In this document: one piece after another, positions 25,701 through 37,700 of the stretch
Layout: each line of letters starts with the position of its first letter
How positions within the stretch are numbered: the first letter of the stretch is position 1
Assembly (NCBI RefSeq): GCF_048771995.1
Contig: NC_133036.1
Span: forward strand, 19,317,001-19,381,000
DNA length: 64,000 nucleotides
Direction of reading: 5' to 3'
Origin: Taeniopygia guttata
Lineage: Eukaryota; Chordata; Aves; Passeriformes; Estrildidae
Position numbers and translations under genes: made by a program
Notes under the pieces: generated by a model
Seen by the model: the letters and a program-made list of their open reading frames with translations, nothing else
Told to the model about the DNA's origin: nothing
The model's database searches: none

Positions 25701-28700
25701 AGCCCAGAAAACACTTAGGGGGATGCAAATACACAGACATAAGCTTCATAATAAAAGTGAAATAATGTATTTTCTCAGAAACTTAAGCAAATATTACCAT
25801 GTATTTGCCAGAAATATCAGCAGCCTCCCTCTTTTTTTTTTTAAATCAAAGTTCTCTCTTGCCTTTTCCACATTGCATGGGAATAGGGAATATTAAGTTA
25901 GAATATGCCCAAATGCACATTGGTGAGCACCCAGCTGCAGTAAGCACTCCCAGAGAAACTCACCCTCTGAAGAGATGTTCCTCCCCACACAGTGACATCT
26001 CTTCCTCTCTGCTTTTAAATATCACAGCCAAGTTCACAGCAACCCTGAGGACCCCAGAGCAGCCAAGGCCTTGAAGAAGCCCACACAGACCTTGCACTTG
26101 GATGTTGAGAGGGAACAGGAGTCAGAGCAGGGACGCCCCCAGCAAAGAGCAGAAGAGAGGAACTCTGACCATGGGGATCAGCCAGTGCACATCACCCTTA
26201 GCCAGGGACGTGGGCTGAGAGATGGAGGAAGTGACACCTGGAGCAGGGCTGGAAACTCCCCAGGCAGGCACTGACCCAGCTGGGAACAGAAGAGCTCTAA
26301 GTCAATGCTCACTATTCAAGGGGTACTTTGTCAGAAAAACAAAACAAAGTCCTTTCCCCCAGTCTTGAAATGCACTTTTTCTCTGATCTTACAATAATCT
26401 AACACCAGGTTTCCCAATTCTGCCTGTCCAACCAAGCAAAACACCCAGTAATTTCAAAGGAAGTTCTGCCAAAAACGAGTCCAGGATTTGTCCTTCAGCT
26501 CGGGAGCACGGAGGGTTTTGTTTTGTGGGTTCATTTACTCCCCTCTGGTGAGTTACAAAAGTAAATCAGAAAGACAAAGTGAGATGCGGTGTCCAGCCAG
26601 AGCCAGGCCCCCACATGGGCTTGTGCTGCTCCCTGCTCCTGCCTGTCATCCCTCCTGGTCCCTCCTGCACCCCCAGGGGAAGTCAGACACAGCCCCTGGA
26701 GGTGGGAAGCAGGGTGGGAAGCAGGGAAAAGCAGAGCTTCACACACTTGGCACACCAGGAAGCTGATTTGCAAGTCTGCACTTGGCACAGCTTCAGAGGA
26801 TTTTCTTCGGGGCGGGCTCTGTGGATCACCTCTTTCTGGGCTGCTTCTTCACTGGCCTGGATTCCTCCCAGGTGGGAAAAGAGGGGCTGAGAAAGCCTTT
26901 TCCCAAAAGAGTCACTTTGCACCGACACAGCATGCAAGGCTGCCCCAGCCTGACCCAAGCCATCCCTTCTCTTTATACATTTTCTTAATAGGGAGGTTTC
27001 TTGGGTTGGCTTTTTCAGAAGGTGTGGTCTGGCACTCCAGTCGTTCTAGCCCACATGGAATTGCCCCATTACTCTCAGGCAATGTGGGATTTGGTGAGTG
27101 AATTGCCACATTTGCATTCTGCCAGAAACTCCTGCAAGGGGCAAACCTCATCCATGCTGGGCTCAAAGCCCCAGGCCCAAACCTGTTGGAGCACTGGCTA
27201 CTGAGAATTTTAGACTTTCTGTGCTGACAGACACTGACCCCCAGGAGAACACTGCATTTGACCTGAGGCTGTGGAGAAGGCTTCCAGAACTGAGTAACAG
27301 AACTAAGATTATGGGTGTGTAGTTTAAATACAAGTGTGTAACATTACATGGTAGAAAACTTATGAGTTTAAGGTTTTAGAATATAGTAATATATAAAACA
27401 AAATGCCATGGATTTGAGTTCTTCTCCCTCTCTGAACTGGGCAGGGACCAGCTGCAGGTGCTGCTGGTGTGGCTGCCCCACTCTCCAGGAACAGGCTCCC
27501 AGCACTGTCACTCACCTCCCTCAAAAGAAACACATGGAAAGACTGGGAGATCCTCTTTCTAGGCAAAGCAAAACAAACTTTTTTCTAATTGTTTGTGAAA
27601 CAGCATCTGAGTCTAGCATCTAATGACTGCCAAGATTTCATAAAAAGTCATTAAGTAAGAACAGGCTAGACCTTTTATTTTGCTGTAAAAAAAAGAAAAA
27701 GGCAACCAAATGAATGAAATGCGAAGAGTCCTCAGAGCCCCAGCACCTCATTCATCCCAGGCAGCACCAGGGTGATCCCTAGACCAGCCTGCAGCTCATG
27801 TGCATCACCCCTGTCCATGCCTGGAGCTGAGCTGCACATCCCCTCCAGCCTTAGCTCTGGATTCCTTTAAGGACCCCTGCTCTGGGCAGAAGATGACAAG
27901 AAGAAGAGCAGAGGATGCACAACTCACATCTGCACACAGCCTCCATCCCCTGAGAGCGGAGCAATCTGGGAGCTCTGTGCCCAGGAGTGACTTTGTACAA
28001 GCTGAAAGAGGCCAGCAGGACACAGAGCATCAGAGCCCTGTCCCACAGCACCGACCCCACCTGCTCACAGGCACCAGCTTCTGCAAGTTGGACACAAGTA
28101 TTTATCTGTCAAAACACCAGCTTCCCAGGCAAACAGCACATGGCTCCTTCAGCCCCAGCACAAAGCAGTGACCATCCCGTGCTGGGCATGGCCTGGGAGG
28201 TGCAGGACAAGCCAGGCAGAGAACCATGGCCAGGAAAAAGCACTGGTGTGAATTTGCTCATTCCCTGATCTCTGTGGTGTAATGAAAACAACTCCAGATG
28301 ACTCCCAGCTGCCAGAAACAAGTCAGTCATGCCACCCATGACTTCAACAGGACTGTCATTCATGAGGCAGCACTGGGTTTATCTGATGTGCTCCATCTTC
28401 TAAATAGAACTGCAAGAATTCTAAATACCTTGCATGAATTTTATTTTGAGATGTCTTGAGGATTTCACCCCCCTGAGCTGAGCCACACAGGTCTGCACCC
28501 AAGTCAGGGGCGTTTCCAGCAGAGCAAGTGCATCATTTGCTGTGCACCACTGCAGCTTTGCAGGGCTGCACTGCCAAGGCTCTGCTCTAGCCAGGAACAG
28601 GTACAACAAGCCAAGAGACTTTGCAAACAACCAGCTACTGACATACACTTCAAAAAAATTACATGCTTAGTTCTGAAACCAGCTCCAAATATGGACTCTA

Positions 28701-31700
28701 ACACACTTGATTGGTGTGCAGGTCTGTTTTCTATTGACTGTTTAGATTTGAGAAACATGGCTTTGATTAAAAATGGGCAACCCATCAACTGCAGAGAATT
28801 TTCACATAACTGCCTGGCAAAAACAAAACAAAACAAAAAAATAGAGCTGCAATAGTTACTGCCATTCATCAAAACTTCTGCCTTGCTCCCTGAGGAATTC
28901 CCAGTTTGCCCTACGTACACCTGAGAATGCACCTACATCTGGGATGCTCCAGGTTAACAGCAACTGCCACAACACAGAGAAACACAGGGAGTCCAAGATT
29001 TTCCAATTACAGCTCTTTCCACTGCTTACTTTACAGCTGTCTTGCCTTAGCTGAGACTGCACTCCAGCATCTTTTGGTTCTTCCCTTTTTCTTTTAACAA
29101 AGCCAAAAATCAACATTCCCTTTGAACCAGCAGAGTTATGGAGAGATGGGAAGTCCCAGGTGAGACCATCCACAGGCAGAGGGGCTGATCTGGCTGCCCC
29201 AAATTCATGTTGGTGACAAGAACAGGCAGAGAGCAGCACGTGGCCAGGTTAACACACTTCTGTGAGCAGGGGAAACCACAGGTAAGTGACAAAGTTTATT
29301 CACTATCCCCTTGCTCAGAACCACTCCATCAGTGATTATTTTCCTGTCACTCAATATCTGACCCAAACAAATGTATTTAGCAGGAATTTCACACCAGCAA
29401 ATACAGAAAACCAAGATCCTGCTCTAATCCTAACACTGGTGAAAGCAATGTCATATCCACAAGGGCAAGAAGCCAGAACAGCCACAGCAGCAGAGCCCAG
29501 AGCTGGCTCAGTTCAGCCAAGCCCACCTTGGATTTATCACAGTCACTACCACACTTCTCCCACCTGGTCAGAAATCCCTTCCTACCAAAGGTTTCCAATC
29601 CACACATGCTGCAGTTTTGCCCTTGCCAGAGACACACACACACACACAGGAGCTTCAAATTAGCAGCATTAAGATTTGGGACACCCATGAACTGTGCTTC
29701 AACAGCACCAGACCCAAGCACGGACCCCTCCAGCCCTGCCCTACCTGGTGCCCCGTTGGGGGCAGTTCAGCACAGAGGGAAACTGAGGAAGGGCAGCAGG
29801 AGCACCCAGCCCAGCCCAGCCCAGGAGCTGCACCCCAGCATCCCTGCACGCCTGGGGAGGGCTGCAGCACAGGGAAAGGTTTGTGCCATGACCACCAGAA
29901 CAAAAGGGTATTTCCCATGCCTGGGAGAGGCCACAGGCTCTCCACAGACCACAGGAAATATGATCCAAGCCAGCTGGAGCATCTAAACATGTACAAGTGT
30001 CAAACTGCATTTAGGAATGGCTTTTTGTTTCTCTTTATTTTAACTTTGAAATTTTCTAATTTTTTCAAGTGACCACTTTAAAGGAAGAAAACATCTTGTT
30101 TTCTATTTCCAGGACTTCTGAGGTGTTAGCAGTGAAACAGTTCACCAATTAAATAAATGTCTGGATGGCTGGGAAACAATGAAAGTCCCTAGAGTTCTTC
30201 CACAATAGTCATCTACTTTTCCAAAAAACTATAAATACATTCTGAACTGAAACGAGCTTTGTTCAGCCAAATTCTTAAAAGAGCAATATTACACGAGACA
30301 CAATCTTTTGTTACCTATTAAATGCCTGCTGGTCATCCATTTGATCCACTCCCTATTTCATGACAACCTCTGACATTGACACTCTACCATTGCACACTGC
30401 CTTCCCTGCAGTTCTCCCCACACTCCCAAACACACACATTAACCCTCACAGGACACCAAATACTGCTGCCTGCAATTAAAGACTTTACAATTAAGGCTGG
30501 ATATCATCTTTTGGGGGAGATCAGTAAGTATTTGTGCTATTATTCCAACCCAATCACATCCCTCTTTCCAAGTCACTTGATTTCCCATCCCTGGCACCCG
30601 AGGAACCCAATTCTCTGCTCCAAAACCCATCAGGGGTCCCTGAATCCACCTGCACAGGGGCATCATCGGGGCCCCAGGGCAGCTCAGCCCTGGTGGGCAG
30701 CACCAGCCCAAGGTGGTTTTTTACCAGGCCAGGCAGAGCTGCCACTGGAGCCCTTCCCCAGCAGCAGAGGGTGGGGCAGTGGTCCTTGTGCCCCAGCCCA
30801 GCCCCACAGAACAGGGCTCAAACTCAACTGCCCACTGATTTTCATGCAAAACCTGCCAATAAGAACTTCTCCAGCTCACATTTGGAAATAGGTGTCACTG
30901 CAATAAGTCCTGACCCCCCAGCCCAGTCCCTGTGCAAGCCCTCCACGCTGTGTGCAGGGCAGTTCTCAGCTGAGCACCCATGAGTGTTTGTGCTCTGGGT
31001 GCAGGGCTTGTTCCTGCAGCAGTCACAGGCCTTGGCTTAAAAGTTTGCTGCAACCATAAATGTGACTTTAGGGATTTAGTAAAAGGTGCTCCAAAAAACA
31101 AGGAATGAAGTTTCAGACAAAGTGAAATACTCCAGCTGGAAGATATACATGACTTGCTTGGCTGCTTTTTTGTGCTCAGTCTCAGCACAGTAACAAGCAA
31201 GGCTGTGCTGACAGGGAGCTAGAACAACCCAGTGAGGTTAATGAAGAAGAGATAACACATACCACAGAATGGAACAATCTGCTCCAGTGTAAAAAAAAAA
31301 GCAGCAAACCCACTTCCAGAGAGAGCACCCACACCAGCACATTGAAAAATCGCATAAAAATCCAGCCAAACACCACATTTACTGGTTGATCATTAGCACA
31401 TTTGCTAATTTTGCTCAGAGCTGAAGGCTAATAAGCCAGCAGGAATCCTGCTGCCAGCCTCAGGAGCTGTCACACCCCTGGAGCAGCTCCAAGCAATGCC
31501 ACATCACAACCCCAGGGACGATGGTCCTGTCAGGACTTGAACCTTTCAGGCAGCTGAATACAGCCCTCCAAAGTGAGTCTTTCCAAGCTCATAACAAAAC
31601 TTACAGACATCATGCACATTCCTGCATCCCATCCCTCTGCCTGCTTCAGTTTTGGTTTACTTCACACATCCCCATCCCTGTCACAGAGGAGGCACTTTGT

Positions 31701-34700
31701 CCAGGATGGGCACAAAAATCAACCACATCACACTCTAAGACACTCAGTTTCTCCAGCCACAGAACATGAAATTATTTAACAATCATATTAACTATTTAAC
31801 AATTATTAACCAGACTCTGCCAATGTGCTGTGAAGTGAGATATTTGGGACATATGATGTAGGTAGAAGGCCAAGTGTAGAGCTTATTAAATGGCTGCATA
31901 AATGTTCTGATCTTAGTAAAACTACTTGGCTTATCACTGTTAGTTTACTTTCTTTCCATTGCTGAACAATCCTAACACATATCTGAAAATCACTTTGCCA
32001 AGTTTGGGGCATTTTTTTAATAATAATTTTAGCATAAAAAAAAAAAAATCACTGTAGAATTAGGCAAATTCTCTTCCTTCAAGAGTGTTTTCTAAGCACC
32101 AAATATCCACACAGCTAAGAGCCATTTACATCCTAATTTATTAACTGTGGATATTAAGGATTTCAACCTAGGCCTGCTGCCATGAAGCCATCAGTGGCAG
32201 CACACAAACTTGTACCATTTACACATTTCAGATGTAAAAATTATACAACTTCAAGGACATTTTCCACTGGAAAAAAAGTCAACTTCAATCAAATTATAAA
32301 AGCAGCTACTTTGACAGTTACTTGCTCCTTCACAACAGGGTAGCATTTCTATTCTGCAAACTACGGGTCCACTGAACCCATTAAAGTCACTAAACTGGGA
32401 TTTCCTCCCAGTTCAGCACCATGTATGAACCTCCAGCGAGTGACTGGACCTCGAACAGGACATTCACACCCAAAAATCTTTGTGGAAGATCCAGCACAGA
32501 GGCGAGGGAAACAACTGCCAATACAAGTTCAACTCTGCTACAGAGCCATTTTTAACTTCCAGTCTTGCTTAGGATGTCTCCCTGACCCACCTGAGAGAGC
32601 AGAGCTGATTGGGTTGGGGTTATTTTGGGATGAGAGGGTAGGCAAAGGGGGAAGAGTATGTTTAAAAAACTGCTACTTCTGGGATTTATTCTTGAGGAAA
32701 GCACCACAGCCTTGGCCTGGAGGTTGTGACAGCCCTAAAAGCTGGGCAGAAGCAATGAACTGCTCAGTGTTTCTCCCAGCATTGCCACTCCAAACCCAGC
32801 TGCAGCACAGGCTCCCCTCAGCCCCACAAACATTCCCTCCCCTGGCTCACTGCTGCACAGCCTGGCCCCAAATCCTGCTGGGCACTCACAGGAACATCCC
32901 AAACCCTGGGGCAGCACAGGAGCTCACAAACCTGTACCAGCACAGCACTGCTCATGCCCACACCCACCCTTGTCCTGCAGACCCAAACCTCACCTTGGTA
33001 CCCCTAATCAAACACGGGGCAGTTCTTTGGAAGAAGGTTTTTCTCCTTTTCCTTTTACACACAGTGCTTTTATTTTTAACAGAGTAAAAGCATGTGCAAT
33101 AAAAAGAAAAAAAAAATCCCATTTGCTATGAAACAGCATCCCATCCACAGTCAAGTGTCCTGCAACTGAAGATAAGAAAATGTTTGTCCCCATTCATAAC
33201 AGTCTTCTATCCAAGTTACAGCCATCCAAATTCCCATTTCATGTTAATTGTACATGCTACATGTACCTAGTACCTAGTAGAACAAAACCACACACACTCC
33301 ACAGCTTTCCCCTGCTGTTATTACATCAATTCCCAACTTCAAGGAGTCATAAGGATGCACATGGCTAGCAGGGACTGCAAAAAGCCATCTCAGGAGCATC
33401 CCTCAGAGCCCCTTTTGAAGCTTTCTTGCTCTTTGGCCAGAAAAGCCTGACCACTCTCAAATTCGTTTCAGCAATGTATTTTCCAGCTCTAACAGGGAGA
33501 TTATGAAAAGCCAGAACTCTGAGGCACACAGCCTGTTTGAACACTTCAGGGACCCCACCATGTGAGTTTATTTCTATTTAAGTGTTTGCCTGTCAAAGGC
33601 AATTTTTTCCCCGGGCAGCCTCAACTGCAAATGCTGAAGGACATCAGCTGCTTACGAACACTGAATGGATTTCTAAGCCCAGCAATAGAGAAATATAAAG
33701 TAATTACCAGACAATAAACCTTTGCTTATCTCTCCAAATGGTATGATGTATCAATGAGTACCTTTACTTTAATGGAAACAGGAAAGAAGTAATATTTCAC
33801 AAAGAAACCTTCAGGAATTCTTAAGACTGAATTCCATAGCAAATCTCTCAAGTGTTCTGCTCACCAATTTTAAGCTCATCTAAATTTCATTCAAATTTTC
33901 AAATTTCATTTATGTGCAATACAGCTTTTAGAGACTTAACACTGTTACCTGTCTTAATTTTGATCTCACTTGCATAAGCACCCTTCCATCACATCAACCT
34001 GCACACACAGAACAAGCACAAACATACAACTCTGAATTCATGAGCATATTGCAAGGCTCAAATCCAGATTTACATGGATGACTATGCATATAAAGGGCAG
34101 AGGGCCTAGATGGGTCTAGAGATTTATTTCCTCCCTTCACCCAGTCTTCCCTTCCCTCACCCACCAAGCCAAAGGCTTTTCAACACCATGTTATCAGCAC
34201 TGTTTCTTGGTGGTGCTCCAAAAAACAAGTGCTGGTTTTCTGGAAAGAGAGAGCTCTCAAAAGTCAAGGCTACTCACCAGGGCTCTGCCAAACTGAGGAC
34301 TGCATTATTAACAGAATCCAGGCTTTGTGTCTCACCCTGAGACACCCCTGGCAAACCTCCTCCAAGCCCCCTGGCTTTTCCTGCAGGGTGAGGACAAAGC
34401 TGCCCGTGGAAGGCAGGGAAGGTGGCAGCTCTGGGACAGGATCACTTGCTCTGGCTGGGGAGCACCACGCGGGGTCTGAACTCTGTTCTGCATCTCAGCT
34501 GGGGGAGCAGGCAGCAGGGCTGGGCAGGGCTCGATGTGCAGAGATGGGGAGAAGCACATGCACAGAGGGCACTGCCTGCACAAGGGGAGCTGAGGACAAG
34601 GCAGAGCTGCAGACTTGCTCGTCTCTCTGGACTTTGCACAGGCAGGCACCTCTTGCAGCTTCAGGAGAGGACAAGGTGACCATTAAGTCACTTCTTGTGC

Positions 34701-37700
34701 TGGATCCCACCACCAAGGCCAAGGCGAGCAGAACCCTTGCTGGGGGATGTCTGAGGCACAGCAGGGGCTGCCAGCAGTGTGTGAGTGCTGCCTGCACCCC
34801 TGCACTCCCTCCTGCACTGCTGCAACACACCAGCAAGAGCTCTGCTGCAGAAACAACAGCCAGATCAGCCCAAGTGCTCAGCATGGACCTTTCCCTGCCT
34901 GGCAGGGGACAAGCCACAGCTTTACAGTCAATCCCACAAGGATGCACGCCTTGGATGGGTGTGCCAAAATACACCTTTAACTTTCTTCCAACACCTAGAC
35001 ATCAGACTGAAGTATTCTGCAAAGAAAACTGATTTTAAGACAGTGCCTGAGCTCGTGACTTTCCAACACCCACCAATGTCCTGCTGACACCTCGGGATGA
35101 ACATTCCATTTAAACAACAACCCTGAAACAACTTTTACTTCATCTCCTATGAATGTTCAGCTCAAAAGAGTTATGAAAACGAGTGAAAGTACTTTTTTAT
35201 TACCTCATTTCTCAGCATCTGCCACTAAACCTAGCACGTTCACTAAACTGACATACCTTGACAGGGGGTTTCGGAGGGTTGAGGAGGAAGAGGCTTGGAC
35301 AGGGAATGCACAGGAAGCAGCTACAAGGGAACAAAGTCTCACAGCTTTACCCAGTTCAGCTGCTGCCAAAGGAAGGGTCTCGGATTCCTGGAGCCCTGTC
35401 TGCACCCTCTGCCTTGGAGCAACTCACCAATCCAGCCCCAAACAACCTTCCCTCTCCTCCCTCCTTCCCTGCAGGCTTTGTTTCAGTCAGATCAGGGAGT
35501 GCAGGTGGCTGCAAGGTGCTGGAGGGAGCACATGGAAGTGGAATGGTGCTGTCCCTCACCTGTGCAACTGGGCAGATGCAGAGCCTTTCTTCTGGCAGCA
35601 CTGGCATCTTTACTCAGATTAAACCAAAGGTAGGAGGGCATCTTCCTTCTCCCTCCATATGCCCTGCAGCCTGGGAGAGGAGGGGAGGATGGAGAAGCTG
35701 GAGCAGTAAAGCAGAGCTCTAGCACAGCAAAGCTGCCAGCACAGCACCGTCAGGTCCTGCAGAGCAGCACAGGCACACAGCTGGGAGTGCACCACACCTG
35801 AGGCTTGCACCCTGCTTGGCTCCCCCTGAGCCTCTCTGGAGATCACACCCTGCACTTCTCCCCCATCTCCTATTTATGCGTCCCAGACTACGAGTCCCTT
35901 CTGAAGCAGAGCAGGGAGGTGTGGGAGAGCAGCCAGGGCCTGCCAGCACCAGCACCCTTGGGGGAACACTCACACAACCTGACCCACAGCCAGCATAGAG
36001 CAGGGTAGAGCTGCTCCTCCTCCAGGCAGAGCTGGCTAGTCCCTGGACCTCAGTTTCAAAATAGCACACTGCTCAATTTTTCTTTTTTACTGGGGGTGTG
36101 GGGGACAGGCAACAACAACATGAGGACAGGACACAGAGCACAGTAAATACCTGGTGTCCTCATACCAGCATTTACTCATTAGACAATTGAGCTCATCTAA
36201 TTAAGAAGCAGTAAAGCATCTCCTCTGTTCCCTCCACCTTGTTGGACCTGTTGGCTCAACACTTCTGCTCTTCACAGGCACCAAGAACACCCACCACTGC
36301 CTCTGGAGTGTGCCATTCACCAGTGCTATGGACACAGCTCACAGCTGCAGCACGTACAGACTGCCATGAAAATCAAGGCACTTTCCTTGCTTCCTTTTAT
36401 TAACTTAAGACACTCTCGGGTAAGTAAAACTAAAAACAGACTTCTCCCTATTCTGTTCCCACTCTCCTTCACTCTGACCCAACAGCCTCTGGTCAGCCCT
36501 GCCAGTCTCTTCGTGCACTGGCTCAGCCAAAACTCAGCGTTCACCAGCATGGATCATCTGAACCAAAAAGGTGGGATCAGATCCACCAGGATTTATCAAA
36601 ACCTCAACAACTCACAGAAATCAGCTTTCTCTTTCAAAGCACCCCAGTTTTCTGGATTTCATCTGCTTCCAGGGTGGAAGCTACAGCAGTGGTCCTCAGT
36701 GCCGCCACAGCAGGAGCTCCAGAGCAGCCCAGAGGCAGCACAGGCTCACTGCCCATCCTGCACGGGTGCATTCCCGAGCCTGGGAGCACACATGCAAGCC
36801 TGGGCACCTGCAGCAGCCAAACTCTGACAAACATGAGAATCTATCCCCAACATAGATTCCCCACATTTGCTCCTGAGCCCCTGATTGCACTCCCAGCTTT
36901 CCCAGGCCACTGGAAACACCTCCCAGAGGCTCAGGACAGGTTCTCACTCGTATGTTTTATTCCTCAGTCTCTCACTGCAGACCGTGGAAATGTTGAAGGT
37001 AACATTTCCTGCAGTTCATGTGTTACAAAAGCCCCACGCAGCTTCTGCACACCCTCCAAAGGGAACCAGACCTGCCCTCAGCAGGGTCCCTCAGCTGCTG
37101 AGGAGCATCGTGCCAGGTGCCAACACTGCAAAAGATCCAGCGGGTGATCCATCAGCTTCCTTATCAGCCCCAGACGGATGAAGGAAGGCACTAAGCACTG
37201 CATTCAGCCTCCTTTGTCTGGGCACAAAAGCTTGGAGAAACTCTGCCACTGCATTTTACAGGAAGGTTTTCTCGGTAGAGAGGCTGCTGCTCACTTAGCT
37301 ACCTGCGCTGACCGGCCCGGGTCTCTCTCGCAGACAATGAGGGCAGCCCTGCAGTTCCATCCCTGCAGCTCCATCCCTGCAGGCACCCAGCGCTGTGCCG
37401 AATGCCCGCTGAGCCCCGCCTGGGTCAGCGAGCGGGGTGACACACGGCTCCATCCTCAGCAGCGCACACCAAGCACGGACACGGCCATTCCCTCCAAGGC
37501 CTGGGATGGGCTGGCCCATCCACACCCCCTCACCTTCCCCGGCCTCTTCCTCCCTCCCGGAGCGAGCGGGGAACGATCCAGCGGCTCCCGAGGGCCGCCC
37601 GGTCCCGCAGCTGCCGCTCATCCCCAGGACAGCCAGGGCAGTATTTGCACGCTCTTTTCACAGGTGTTTGTAGCCTTCACCACCCAGTACACAGCAAGAC